A DNA stretch of 64,000 nucleotides from JBGVMW01 sp045125095. GTDB lineage: Bacteria; Bacillota; Clostridia; Lachnospirales; Lachnospiraceae. This document shows, piece by piece, positions 42,575 to 51,856 of the stretch; position 1 is the stretch's first letter, and each line of letters opens with the position of its first letter. Under the pieces are notes generated by a model that saw nothing but the letters and a program-made list of their open reading frames with translations, did not search any database and had not been told where the DNA came from. A program made the translations under genes and the position numbers. Location: contig JBGVMW010000299.1 in the NCBI GenBank assembly GCA_045125095.1, positions 24,375 through 88,374 of the forward strand, given 5' to 3'.

Positions 42575-43717
42575 ATGAGTAATACAGCAGTAGATATTTT
42601 ATATTTAAATGAAGAAGATATGATAAATGCAGGTGTAGGTGACGTAGTAGGCTGCACTGATTGTATGGAAGAATTATTAAAAATTTTAGATAACGGTGAT
42701 TACCGAATGGGCGGTGACAATGGTAATTCTCATGGTTGTATGATATCATTTCCTGATGAGCCGGAATTTCCAAATATGCCGAAAAACGCACCTGATAGAA
42801 GATTTATGGCGATGCCAGCTTATGTCGGTGGTAAGTTTGATATTGCTGGTATGAAGTGGTATGGTTCTAATGTAGATAATAGAGACAAAGGTCTTCCACG
42901 TTCTATTTTAATGGTAATGTTGAATGATAAGGAAACTGGTGCTCCATTATCCTTGATGTCAGCAAATTTACTGAGTGCTTACAGAACAGCAGGTATTCCT
43001 GGCGTCGGAGTAAAGAACTTAGCAGTGAAAAATGCTAAGGTGCTGGGGATTGTCGGTCCGGGTGTAATTAATTGTACTGCTATTGAGACCTTTGCTGCAT
43101 TAAGACCTACGTTAGATACTTTAAAGATTAAGGGCAGAGGAAAAGAATCTATTGACCGTTGTATCGAATATGTAAAGGAAAAATGCCCACAGTTTACAAA
43201 TATTATCGTTTGTGAAACATTAGAAGAATGCGTGAGAGACAGTGATATTTTAAGTTTTGCTACATCGACACCGATGGGTTCAGGTAGAAGTGCATATCCA
43301 CATGTAAAAGAGGAATGGATTAAGCCGGGTGCATTGTTCTGCTTGCCGGGTTCCGGTGATTTTTCGGATGAATTTATTACCAGCGGTAAGGCAAAACTGG
43401 TGGTTGATAATATTAAGTTGTATGAAGCATGGGCAGAGGAATATGCATATCCAACCTATGACACGATTTATATTTTAGGTTCTTTGTTGATGGATTTGGT
43501 GCATGACGGAAAGTTAGACAAATCACAGATTCACGACTTAGGTTCAATTTTAAATGGCAAGATACCGGGACGTGAGAGCGATGAACAGATTATTTTATAT
43601 TCTGTTGGTGGTATGCCCGTAGAGGATGTTGCTTGGGGAAAACAGATCTATGAGAATGCAATTAAGAATGGAATCGGCACGAAACTGAATCTGTGGGACA
43701 AGCCGCAGTTGTTCTAA
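42575..43717 (+). CDS. Ornithine cyclodeaminase/mu-crystallin family protein
   Basis: 380 residues. The NAD-binding motif GIVGPGVINCTAIETFAALRP and the substrate-side segment IAGMKWYGSN.. with LMSANLLSAYRTA identify the family, whose members include ornithine and lysine cyclodeaminases, ketimine reductases and alanine dehydrogenase. Reduction or hydration of a cyclic ketimine made by the oxidase is an attractive role. From memory, close relatives are sometimes labelled tyramine oxidase subunit B; I could not check that. AGGAG precedes the ATG at 42575. Last gene of the operon; a terminator follows. Confidence 0.87.
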   Translation: MSNTAVDILYLNEEDMINAGVGDVVGCTDCMEELLKILDNGDYRMGGDNGNSHGCMISFPDEPEFPNMPKNAPDRRFMAMPAYVGGKFDIAGMKWYGSNVDNRDKGLPRSILMVMLNDKETGAPLSLMSANLLSAYRTAGIPGVGVKNLAVKNAKVLGIVGPGVINCTAIETFAALRPTLDTLKIKGRGKESIDRCIEYVKEKCPQFTNIIVCETLEECVRDSDILSFATSTPMGSGRSAYPHVKEEWIKPGALFCLPGSGDFSDEFITSGKAKLVVDNIKLYEAWAEEYAYPTYDTIYILGSLLMDLVHDGKLDKSQIHDLGSILNGKIPGRESDEQIILYSVGGMPVEDVAWGKQIYENAIKNGIGTKLNLWDKPQLF

Positions 43718-43743
43718 AATAAATAATTAGGAACGATTTATGA

Positions 43744-43780
43744 AACAAAGGTAGAGGAGTGGTCCACTACCTTTGTTTTT
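43744..43780 (+). terminator. Terminator of the RidA-OCD operon
   Basis: AACAAAGGTAG / CTACCTTTGTT stem followed by TTTATT on the plus strand. Confidence 0.85.
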
Positions 43781-43787
43781 ATTAAAA

Positions 43788-43821
43788 AAAGGTTCTGAAA
43801 TAAATCATTTCAGAACCTTAA
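43788..43821 (-). terminator. Terminator of tRNA-Leu
   Basis: On the minus strand AAGGTTCTGAAAT / ATTTCAGAACCTT followed by TTTTTAAT, a few bases after the tRNA 3' end. Confidence 0.85.
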
Positions 43822-43827
43822 ATAAAG

Positions 43828-43910
43828 TGCCGGCGATGGGACTTGAACCCATACGAGGTTGCCCTCGTCAGATTTTGAGTCTGATGCGTCTGCCATTCCG
43901 CCACGCCGGC
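43828..43910 (-). tRNA. tRNA-Leu (anticodon CAA)
   Basis: Class II tRNA of 83 bases without the encoded CCA. Acceptor stem GCCGGCG / CGCCGGC with discriminator A, anticodon stem-loop CAGA-CTCAAAA-TCTG giving CAA (reads UUG), long variable arm CGAGGGCAACCTCG, and T-loop GGTTCAAGTCC. Its own terminator follows. Confidence 0.97.
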
Positions 43911-43988
43911 ATGTGAACTTTCACAACAAGGTAAGTTTATCATATTGTGCAAAAAAATGCAACTATTTTTTCAATTCTTTTTAAAAAA

Positions 43989-44333
43989 TTATGTTTCATC
44001 CTCGAAATCTGCTTCCGGAGCAGGGTGAAAGGGGGTGGCGGAGTCGTAATTTTTTGTGTGAATCTGCCAGTTTTCCGGGGATTCCTGCCATTTTGCATTC
44101 AGCCACTCCGCGATTTGTGCCAGACCTTCGTCTGTAAACGGGAAAGTACAGGTTTCCTTTTGGTCATCTGCTGTAGCATCAAAAATATAAGGTCCTGGCC
44201 AGATGGCTGCTTCGAATGAAGATTCCTCCTCTGTTTTCACGCAACGTATGCGGTAACGCATGCCCTCATAGCTTCCGGTGAAGGCAGATTTTTTATAAAA
44301 TGGGATGGATAATAGATCTTTTTTTTCAATCAT
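43989..44333 (-). CDS. Conserved-looking hypothetical protein
   Basis: 114 residues, acidic, no signal peptide or membrane segment. KKSAFTGSYEGMRYRIRC near the start and AAIWPGPYIFDATADDQK in the middle look like structured beta-rich sequence, and the C-terminus is Pro/Asp/Glu-rich. I do not recognise the family. Start at 44333 has GAGG nine bases ahead; an ATG at 44354 has none. It is divergent from the large fold-back element. Confidence 0.7.
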   Translation of the reverse strand: MIEKKDLLSIPFYKKSAFTGSYEGMRYRIRCVKTEEESSFEAAIWPGPYIFDATADDQKETCTFPFTDEGLAQIAEWLNAKWQESPENWQIHTKNYDSATPFHPAPEADFEDET

Positions 44334-44395
44334 GGTAAAGTACCTCGCGTTCATTGTTTGGGGTTATGATAGCATACATGGGGGGATGTGTCAAA

Positions 44396-44735
44396 ATTCG
44401 GATTTGTGCGTGTGCCAAGTGTGTTAGTCAACCGTCCGGCAGAGAGAGGGGCTGTTGGTTGCCCGTCCGGCTTCGGGTTACAGCGAAGATTGGGAAATGG
44501 GGCAGGCTCCAAGGCATAAGTGATTCTAAGAGGCTTGAATTGGTGCTAAGGACAAGCGGAAAAATATAGAACTCGCAAGCTCAGACAACTATATTTTCCC
44601 GATTGTCCTTAGCAACAGGCAAAATCCCTTAGTACCACTTACAGCTAAGTGCCCTGACTCTGATAGCAAGCTACAGCCTCTCTCTCTGCCGGACGGTTAA
44701 AAAAAACACTTTGACACACCTACAAATCCGAAGAT
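44396..44735. repeat. Fold-back (MITE-like) element of ~340 bp
   Basis: Both ends mirror each other: ATTCGGATTTGT (44397) with ACAAATCCGAA (44722), then AACCGTCCGGCAGAGAGAGG (44430) with CCTCTCTCTCTGCCGGACGG (44679), then CTAAGGACAAGCGG.AAAATATAG with CTATATTTTCCCGATTGTCC around 44546-44610, closing on a loop near 44570-44588. The arms are roughly 85 percent complementary with a weaker stretch in between. No protein is encoded. It could be a MITE or a highly structured RNA. Confidence 0.8.
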
Positions 44736-44868
44736 ATGTATCTGTCGCATATTTTAGGAAAACATACCCTCGCCGACACTTGAATAATTCCCTATCTTTT
44801 GTTAAACTATAAGACAGTGGTTATTTATATGAACAAGTGTGCGTAGAACTGCGCAGATGGGAGCAAAT

Positions 44869-45207
44869 ATGAATTGCAGAGAAGCGGATAAGCTGGTCAA
44901 TCTTTATGTGGACAAACGCTTGCAGGATACCGAAAAATTGCATTCCTATATAGAACATGTGAAGTCTTGCCCGGAATGTTATGAGGAATTAGAAATCACA
45001 TACATGGCAGTAAACGGCTTGGAGAAAATGGAAAAAGGGGCAACCTTGGATATCACAAAAGATTTGGCAAGAGATATCGAGCAATGTATAACTGGAATAC
45101 GGATACAACGTCATATTCGCTTTTATCGTATTCTCGTGCAGGTTCTTGCAATTTTAGCAGGTTTGATAGTTACGCTGCTTCAGTTGAATGACTGGAATAT
45201 CATATAG
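44869..45207 (+). CDS. Putative zinc-finger (zf-HC2-like) membrane protein
   Basis: 112 residues. MNCREADKLVNLYVDKRL with HVKSCPECYEEL forms a Cys/His-x3-Cys-x2-Cys set as in anti-sigma factor zinc-finger domains; a single membrane helix lies near the C-terminus (about 88-107). Only a few residues would be outside. An anti-sigma role is possible, but no sigma factor gene is adjacent, and it lies 15 bases before polA, so it may be carried along in that operon. Start at 44869 follows GGGAG. Confidence 0.75.
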   Translation: MNCREADKLVNLYVDKRLQDTEKLHSYIEHVKSCPECYEELEITYMAVNGLEKMEKGATLDITKDLARDIEQCITGIRIQRHIRFYRILVQVLAILAGLIVTLLQLNDWNII

Positions 45208-45222
45208 AAAGTGATTAGGAAA

Positions 45223-47871
45223 ATGAGCGAAAAAATAGTTTTGATTGACGGACACAGCATATTAAATAGAGCGTTTTATGGCTTGCCGGATTTGACAAAT
45301 GGTGAGGGAATCCATACGAATGCAGTTATTGGTTTTCTTAACATTATGTTTAAGATATTAGAGGAGGAAAAACCGGAATATCTAACCGTGGCATTTGATG
45401 TACATGCACCAACATTCCGCCATGAAATGTATGAGGCTTACAAAGGGACGAGAAAACCGATGCCGGAGGAATTAAGACAACAGGTACCTCTTATGAAAGA
45501 AATGCTGACCGCTATGGGCATCCGTATTGTGGAGCAGCCAGGGTTAGAAGCAGATGATATTTTGGGAACCATTGCATTTAAGGCAGAAGCAGAAGGAAAA
45601 GAAGCCGTTATTGTATCTGGTGACAGAGATTTACTGCAATTAGCGACAGAACATATTAAGATACGAATTCCAAAGACAAAAAAGACCGGAACAGAGATAG
45701 AAGATTATTATGAAAAAGATGTCATTGAAAAATATAAAGTAACACCAACCCAATTTATTGACATGAAAGCATTAATGGGTGATGCTTCCGATAATATACC
45801 GGGAGTTCCGGGGATCGGAGAAAAGACAGCATCTGCAATTATTGAAAAATATGGCAGCATTGAAGCAGCACATGCAGATGCAGAAAATGTAAAGCCACCA
45901 AGAGCTTCCAAGAATATCGTAGAATATTATGAACAGGCACAGATGAGCAAAGTGTTGGCGACCATTGAAACAAATGGTGATATTGCTTACCGATTAGAAG
46001 AGGCAAGAATAGGAGATTTGTTTACACAGGAAGCGTATGTGCTGTGCAAACGTTTAGAATTTAAGAATCTGCTGAACCGATTTGAAAAGAAAGAAATTGA
46101 GGAAAATAAAGATGCAGAAAAGTTTCATTTTGTGACAGATTTTAACGAAGCAGACACCGTCTACAGACAGGCAGCGCAATCAGACAGACTTGCAGTTTGT
46201 ATTATGAATGGAAACGGCTATCACGGAATGGCACTTACCTTTGGAGAAGCTTCCTATTACATTCAGGAAGAAGGATTTCTTACAGAGCAGTATCAGGCAT
46301 CTTCCCTCGCAGGAGTCATGAAAAAAGTGCCGTTACTACTTACCGATGATTTAAAGAAACTGTTGCATTTCTTAAAAGAAAATGGAGAGGACATTTCATA
46401 CACGGAGAATTGTTATGATACTACACTGGCAGCCTATCTTTTGAATCCGCTAAAAAATGAATATCTGTATGATAATATGAGCAAGGATTTTCTTGATAAA
46501 ATCATTCCATCTAAGGAAGATTTATTTGGAAAAGTGAAAGAAAAAGATGCGCCGGAAAAAATACCGGAAGCCTTTGCGGAATATAGTTGTTATCACAGTC
46601 TTACTGTATACCGGACTTGGGATATATTACGAGAAAAACTGGAAAAAGAAGATATGTGGAAGCTGTATCAGGAGATGGAACTGCCGTTAGTTGGTACATT
46701 ATTTGATATGGAAGAAGCTGGTGTGCGGGTAGATGGTGAGGAATTAAAGCTTTATGGTGAGCAGCTAAAAGTACGGATTGCAGAAGTGGAAAAAGCAATA
46801 TATGAGGCTGCCGGGGAGACCTTTAATATTAATTCACCAAAACAGCTGGGAGAAGTCTTGTTTGAGCATTTGAAACTTCCTAATGGAAAAAAGACAAAAA
46901 CAGGCTATTCCACAGCAGCAGATATTTTGGAGAAATTAGCACCGGAATATCCGATTGTCAATCAGATATTAGAGTACAGACAATTAACAAAATTAAATTC
47001 TACCTATGCAGAGGGACTGGCAGCATATATTAAGGATGATGGAAGAATTCATTCAACCTTTAACCAGACGATTACAGCAACCGGTCGTATAAGCAGTACA
47101 GAGCCGAATTTACAGAATATTCCGATACGTATGGAACTAGGAAGACTGATTCGTAAAGTATTTATTCCAAAGGATGGCTATGTGCTGATTGATGCAGATT
47201 ATTCCCAGATTGAATTGCGTGTATTGGCACATATGTCAGATGATGAACGTCTGATACAGGCATATAAAGAAGCACAGGATATTCACCGTGTGACTGCGTC
47301 TCAGGTATTTCATATACCATTTGATGAGGTAACCAGCCTGCAAAGACGTAATGCAAAAGCAGTAAACTTTGGTATTGTATATGGAATCAGTTCTTTTGGA
47401 TTAAGTCAGGACTTGAGTATTTCAAAGAAGGAAGCGGCAGACTATATTGAAAAATATTTCGAGACCTATCCGGGTATTAAGCATTTTCTGGACAAATCAG
47501 TGGAAGATGCTAAAGCTACCGGCTATTCAATTACTATGTTTGGCAGAAAGCGACCAATGCCTGAATTACAGTCGTCCAATTTTATGCAACGTTCCTTTGG
47601 TGAACGAGTGGCAATGAATGCGCCAATCCAGGGTACAGCAGCAGATATTATTAAGATTGCCATGATACGTGTGAACCAGCGGTTAAAGCAGGAAGGCTTG
47701 CAGTCTAAATTGATTTTGCAGGTACACGATGAATTGTTGATCGAAGCGAAGACAGAAGAAGTAGAGGTGGTAAAGCAGATTCTTGCAGAAGAAATGCACC
47801 ATGCTGCAGAATTGCAGGTACCGTTAGAGATTGATATGAATTGTGGCGTTAATTGGTATGAAGCACATTAG
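45223..47871 (+). CDS. polA: DNA polymerase I
   Basis: 882 residues. An N-terminal 5'-3' exonuclease (about 1-290; GDRDLLQL, PGVPGIGEKTA), a degenerate 3'-5' exonuclease-like domain (about 300-470) in which the acidic metal-binding motif is missing (LAVCIMNGN where an Asp-x-Glu would be), and a complete polymerase domain: motif A DADYSQIELR (657-666), motif B RRNAKAVNFG (about 708) and motif C VHDE (834-837). Proofreading is thus probably absent, as in Bacillus and Thermus enzymes. ATG at 45223 is preferred over GTG at 45211. Role: Okazaki fragment processing and repair. Confidence 0.97.
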   Translation: MSEKIVLIDGHSILNRAFYGLPDLTNGEGIHTNAVIGFLNIMFKILEEEKPEYLTVAFDVHAPTFRHEMYEAYKGTRKPMPEELRQQVPLMKEMLTAMGIRIVEQPGLEADDILGTIAFKAEAEGKEAVIVSGDRDLLQLATEHIKIRIPKTKKTGTEIEDYYEKDVIEKYKVTPTQFIDMKALMGDASDNIPGVPGIGEKTASAIIEKYGSIEAAHADAENVKPPRASKNIVEYYEQAQMSKVLATIETNGDIAYRLEEARIGDLFTQEAYVLCKRLEFKNLLNRFEKKEIEENKDAEKFHFVTDFNEADTVYRQAAQSDRLAVCIMNGNGYHGMALTFGEASYYIQEEGFLTEQYQASSLAGVMKKVPLLLTDDLKKLLHFLKENGEDISYTENCYDTTLAAYLLNPLKNEYLYDNMSKDFLDKIIPSKEDLFGKVKEKDAPEKIPEAFAEYSCYHSLTVYRTWDILREKLEKEDMWKLYQEMELPLVGTLFDMEEAGVRVDGEELKLYGEQLKVRIAEVEKAIYEAAGETFNINSPKQLGEVLFEHLKLPNGKKTKTGYSTAADILEKLAPEYPIVNQILEYRQLTKLNSTYAEGLAAYIKDDGRIHSTFNQTITATGRISSTEPNLQNIPIRMELGRLIRKVFIPKDGYVLIDADYSQIELRVLAHMSDDERLIQAYKEAQDIHRVTASQVFHIPFDEVTSLQRRNAKAVNFGIVYGISSFGLSQDLSISKKEAADYIEKYFETYPGIKHFLDKSVEDAKATGYSITMFGRKRPMPELQSSNFMQRSFGERVAMNAPIQGTAADIIKIAMIRVNQRLKQEGLQSKLILQVHDELLIEAKTEEVEVVKQILAEEMHHAAELQVPLEIDMNCGVNWYEAH

Positions 47872-47936
47872 TGTACGGTACCGTTGCTATTCAGGCAAAC
47901 ATAATGCATCTTGCAAGTCAAAAGGAGCATATAACT

Positions 47937-48530
47937 ATGAAAATAATTGGAATAACCGGTGGCGTAGGAGCCGGTAAATCACAGGTTTTGGATTATTTAG
48001 AAGAGAAATACCATGCTCGCATTCTAAAGGCAGACCAGTTAGCCAATGACCTGAAATTACCGGGACAAATCTGCTATCAGAGATTGGTAGACCACTTTGG
48101 AACAGGAATTCTGGATGCAGAGGGCTATATTGATAAAGGAAAATTCGCCATGCTTATATTTGGAGATGAGACGGCGCTACAATTTGTCAATCGCGTTGTG
48201 CATCCGGCTGTGAAGGAGAGTATTCTGTCTCAGTTAGAAGAAGAAAAGAAAAAAGGAGTTGTTTCTTATTTTTTTATAGAAGCAGCACTTTTAATTGAAA
48301 ATAAATACGATGAAATTTGTGACGAATTGTGGTATATTTATGCTGATGAAAAAGTGCGTCGTGAGAGATTGAAGGAATCACGCGGCTATTCTGAAGAGAA
48401 AATACAGCAGATTTATGATAGTCAGCTTAACGAAGCAGAGTTTCGAAAGCATTGCCAGGTAGTGATTGACAATGGCGGTTCTTTGGAACAGACTTATGCA
48501 CAGATAGACGAACAATTGGAGGATAAATAA
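47937..48530 (+). CDS. coaE: Dephospho-CoA kinase
   Basis: 197 residues. P-loop GITGGVGAGKS (5-15), then LKADQLANDL and the CoaE lid region (YIYADEKVRRERLKESRG). It phosphorylates dephospho-CoA in the final step of coenzyme A synthesis. The start at 47937 is preceded by AAAGGAGC; a longer frame from 47871 lacks a site. The polA-coaE order is common in Firmicutes. It abuts the FtsA-like gene with no gap. Confidence 0.96.
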   Translation: MKIIGITGGVGAGKSQVLDYLEEKYHARILKADQLANDLKLPGQICYQRLVDHFGTGILDAEGYIDKGKFAMLIFGDETALQFVNRVVHPAVKESILSQLEEEKKKGVVSYFFIEAALLIENKYDEICDELWYIYADEKVRRERLKESRGYSEEKIQQIYDSQLNEAEFRKHCQVVIDNGGSLEQTYAQIDEQLEDK

Positions 48531-50693
48531 GTGGAACAATCAATGACTTACCAGGGACAATTGGTTTTTGGATTGGATATTGGAACGAGAAGTCTTGTAG
48601 GAACAGTTGGATATAAGGAAGAGGAAGAATTTCATGTGGTAGCGCAATGCGTGAAGGAGCATGAGACAAGAGCCATGTTAGATGGACAGATTCATGATAT
48701 CCAGAAGGTTGGAAACAGTATTGTAGAAGTGAAGGAAACACTGGAAAAGCAGACAGGAAGAAGATTGCAGGATGTCTGCATTGCCGCTGCCGGACGTGTT
48801 CTTCGCACAATTAGCACAGAGGTGCTGATGGAATTTGATGAAGATACAGTTGTTACAGATGAACTGGTGTATAATTTGGAATCTTTAGGTGTGGAAAAAG
48901 CACATGAAGAACTGTTAAAGATTGATGATATTGTATATAAGTTCTATTGTGTAGGCTACACTGTAGTGAAATACATGCTCAATGATTACCAGATATCAAA
49001 TTTAAAGAACCATAAAGCGCGTAAAATACAGGCAGAGATGATTGTCACATTTTTACCGGAAGATGTAGTAGATGGATTATACAAAGCAGTAGAGTTAGCC
49101 GGTTTGAATGTGGCAGCATTAACATTGGAGCCGATTGCTGCCATGAACGTGGCAATTCCGGAAATGTACCGCATGTTAAATATTGCCCTGGTTGATGTAG
49201 GTGCCGGAACATCAGATATCTGTATCACAAAGGATGGCAGTATCGTTGCTTATGGTATGATACCGTATGCTGGTGACGAATTGACAGAATGTATTGCAAG
49301 ACAGTATCTGTTAGATTTTAAAACGGCAGATCAGTTGAAAATTGACGCATCAGCAGGACAGAATCCGGTTACTTATAAGGATATTATGGGACTGACCCAT
49401 GAGACTACAGCTGAGGAAGTGTTAAAGGTCTGCGAAAATATTGTAGATGAAATTACATCAAATGTAGCGGAGAAGATAAAAGAATTAAATGGTGGAAAAT
49501 CAGTAAGTGCTGTCTTTATCGTAGGTGGTGGAGGAAAAATACCGGGATTTACGGATATGCTGGCTGATAGATTGGAAATTTTGAACGAACGAGTAGCACT
49601 TCGTGGTGAGGAGGTTATGAATCACATTCATTTCCTTCAGCAGGGAATCAAGAAGGATCCATTGTTAGTTACGCCAATTGGTATCTGTATGAATTTTTAT
49701 GACCAGACCAATAACTTTATCTATGTCAACTTTAATGGTGAGCGTATTAAATTATATGATAATAGTAAGCTTACGATTGTGGACGCTGCCATGCAGGCAG
49801 GTTTCCCGAATGAGAAATTATTTCCACGCCGTGGTCAGGAACTGGAATTCACAGTAAATGACAGACAGAAGATTATTCGTGGTGAATTTGGAGAACCGGC
49901 AAATGTCTCTTTGAATGGGGAGGCAGCAAATATTAATACACCAATCAAGGCAAATGATTTGATTCGTATTCAGGAATCGACAGCTGGAAAAGCAGCAGAA
50001 TACCAGATTGACCAGCTTGTAGAATTTAACAGTACCATTGAATTTACGGTAAATGGGACAAGAATTCAGTGTCCGAAGTTTGCAACGGTAAATGGAACTC
50101 TGGTGACTGGTTCCTACAGCATTCGGAATGGTGATGTTATTCAGATGTGTAAATACTACACCGTCCAGCAGATATTAGATTTCATGGATGTGGTGCTGGA
50201 AGAGGGAGAAACCATTCTTGTTAATCATGTTCCTGCTGATAAAAACACTATGGTATATGATAATTTTTCCATTGATTGGATATTGAAAGACGGCGCATGG
50301 ACAGTAGAACCTGAAATTGCACAGGAGACTGTGAAGGAAGCAGAGTTTGTAACGGAGTCGGAGGACAATTTAACGTCAACTACAGCTGAAAATGAAGAAT
50401 CTTCCGTAGAAGAGGTACAGACTGAGCAGTCATTGGAACAGGTAGACCAACCACCGGTGAAATCGGAATCGACAGAACCAATGACAATTGTGGTAACGGT
50501 GAACCAGAAACCGATCCGATTAGAGGGAAAAGCCAATTATCTGTTTGTGGATGCGTATGATAAATATGGATTTCAGGTATCCGAAATGTTGGGAACTGAA
50601 TTAGTATTAAGCGTCAACGGGGAAAAGGCAGAATTTATTTCTCCGATTTATGATGGAGATGTAATTGAAATTTACTGGAGGCAGGATTCATGA
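48531..50693 (+). CDS. FtsA-like actin-fold ATPase with long C-terminal extension
   Basis: 720 residues, far longer than FtsA (about 420). Residues 10-380 have the actin/HSP70 fold of FtsA: LDIGTRS (15-21), the second phosphate loop VDVGAGTSDI (about 221-230) and adenosine motif VGGGGKIPG (about 330). After that come three related segments with NGE/NGT..I..GD.I ends (about 400-485, 490-560 and 655-720), looking like small beta-rich domains, separated by a Glu/Thr/Ser linker at about 600-650. No C-terminal membrane-targeting helix is visible. GTG start has GGAGG ahead. A role in division or cell envelope is a family guess; the usual ftsZ is not here. Overlaps the next gene. Confidence 0.85.
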   Translation: MEQSMTYQGQLVFGLDIGTRSLVGTVGYKEEEEFHVVAQCVKEHETRAMLDGQIHDIQKVGNSIVEVKETLEKQTGRRLQDVCIAAAGRVLRTISTEVLMEFDEDTVVTDELVYNLESLGVEKAHEELLKIDDIVYKFYCVGYTVVKYMLNDYQISNLKNHKARKIQAEMIVTFLPEDVVDGLYKAVELAGLNVAALTLEPIAAMNVAIPEMYRMLNIALVDVGAGTSDICITKDGSIVAYGMIPYAGDELTECIARQYLLDFKTADQLKIDASAGQNPVTYKDIMGLTHETTAEEVLKVCENIVDEITSNVAEKIKELNGGKSVSAVFIVGGGGKIPGFTDMLADRLEILNERVALRGEEVMNHIHFLQQGIKKDPLLVTPIGICMNFYDQTNNFIYVNFNGERIKLYDNSKLTIVDAAMQAGFPNEKLFPRRGQELEFTVNDRQKIIRGEFGEPANVSLNGEAANINTPIKANDLIRIQESTAGKAAEYQIDQLVEFNSTIEFTVNGTRIQCPKFATVNGTLVTGSYSIRNGDVIQMCKYYTVQQILDFMDVVLEEGETILVNHVPADKNTMVYDNFSIDWILKDGAWTVEPEIAQETVKEAEFVTESEDNLTSTTAENEESSVEEVQTEQSLEQVDQPPVKSESTEPMTIVVTVNQKPIRLEGKANYLFVDAYDKYGFQVSEMLGTELVLSVNGEKAEFISPIYDGDVIEIYWRQDS

Positions 50694-51487
50694 GATTGTG
50701 TAGTATAGCAAGTGGCAGTAGTGGCAATTGTATTTATGCAGGTTCAGACCAGACACATATTCTGGTGGATGCCGGTTTAAGCGGTAAGCGAATTGAAAAG
50801 GGCATGAATGAGTTAGAGTTATCTGTGAAAGATACTTCTGGTATTTTTGTTACACATGAGCATGCGGACCATATTAGTGGACTTGGTGTACTGGCAAGAC
50901 GATACAGTGTGCCGATTTATGCCACAAAAGGAACAATTCAGGCAATCCGTGCAGATAAAAAGGTTGGAGAAATACCGGATGACCTGTTTCATGAGATTGA
51001 AATAGATAAGGAAGTGCAGATTAAAGATTTGACAATTTACCCCTTCGAAATATCCCATGATGCGGCACAGCCGGCAGGTTATCGCATATCGAATAACGGA
51101 AAATCCGTAGCAATTGCTACAGATTTGGGTTGTTTTAATGAATATATAGTAGACAAACTGCAAGGTTTAGATGTATTATTGTTAGAGGCAAATCATGATA
51201 TCAACATGTTACAGGTAGGAAGCTACCCATATTATTTGAAGCAGAGAATTCTTGGCAGAAGGGGGCATTTATCCAATGAAGCTTCTGGACAGTTGCTAAG
51301 CAGACTCCTTCATGATAACATGAAAGCTGTTATGCTGGGGCATTTAAGTAGGGAAAACAATTATGAAGAGCTTGCATATGAAACGGTTCGTCTGGAAGTG
51401 AATATGGCGGACAATCCATATAAAGCAGATGATTTTCCAATTATGGTGGCAAAACGCGACCAGAATTCACAAGTGCTGATTGCATAA
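50690..51487 (+). CDS. MBL-fold metallohydrolase, YycJ/WalJ-like
   Basis: 265 residues. Metal motif THEHADH (55-61: His56, His58, Asp60, His61), and SIASGSSGNCIYAG at the N-terminus, which marks the YycJ/VicX/WalJ group of metallo-beta-lactamase-fold proteins. In Bacillus and streptococci these affect cell division and DNA repair coordination, perhaps as 5' exonucleases. The WalRK kinase genes normally next to it are absent; here it overlaps an FtsA-like gene by four bases, consistent with a division-linked role. Confidence 0.93.
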   Translation: MRLCSIASGSSGNCIYAGSDQTHILVDAGLSGKRIEKGMNELELSVKDTSGIFVTHEHADHISGLGVLARRYSVPIYATKGTIQAIRADKKVGEIPDDLFHEIEIDKEVQIKDLTIYPFEISHDAAQPAGYRISNNGKSVAIATDLGCFNEYIVDKLQGLDVLLLEANHDINMLQVGSYPYYLKQRILGRRGHLSNEASGQLLSRLLHDNMKAVMLGHLSRENNYEELAYETVRLEVNMADNPYKADDFPIMVAKRDQNSQVLIA

Positions 51488-51555
51488 ATCAGCACATACA
51501 CAGCATAAGTTATGAACAAAGAAAGGAAAAGCCGGATTCGGCAGGGAGAAACACA

Positions 51556-51828
51556 ATGAAAAAAACAATTATCACGGTAGTAGGAAAAGATACGGTAGGT
51601 ATTATTGCAAAGACATGTACATATTTGGCAGATAATAAGATTAATATCTTAGACATTTCCCAGACTATCGTTAATGGATACTTCAACATGATGATGGTAG
51701 TAGATATGAACCAGTCTGCAAAGCCTTTCACAAATATCAAAGAAGATTTAGAGAAATTAGGCGAAGAAATTGGAGTAATGATTCATTGCCAGCATGAAGA
51801 CATTTTCAATATGATGCATCGTATCTAA
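51556..51828 (+). CDS. ACT domain protein (UPF0237)
   Basis: 90 residues forming a single ACT-like regulatory domain (ITVVGKDTVGIIAKTCTYLA at the start). ACT domains bind amino acids or other small ligands. It is followed 28 bases later by the UPF0210 gene, a pairing that recurs widely in Firmicutes, so the two probably act together. Function of the pair is not known to me. AGG-rich sequence precedes the start. Confidence 0.93.
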   Translation: MKKTIITVVGKDTVGIIAKTCTYLADNKINILDISQTIVNGYFNMMMVVDMNQSAKPFTNIKEDLEKLGEEIGVMIHCQHEDIFNMMHRI

Positions 51829-51856
51829 TTTTAAAGAGAGGTAAGGTAAATTCACT

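Noticed and set aside
43947..44219. 90-codon plus-strand frame next to the tRNA
   Set aside because: It begins in the tRNA upstream region and runs antisense to the hypothetical gene on the minus strand, which has the better start.
44396..44735. Considered as a terminator or riboswitch for the polA operon
   Set aside because: The structure is far too long and symmetric, has no T-run at the right place, and lies upstream of the expected promoter.
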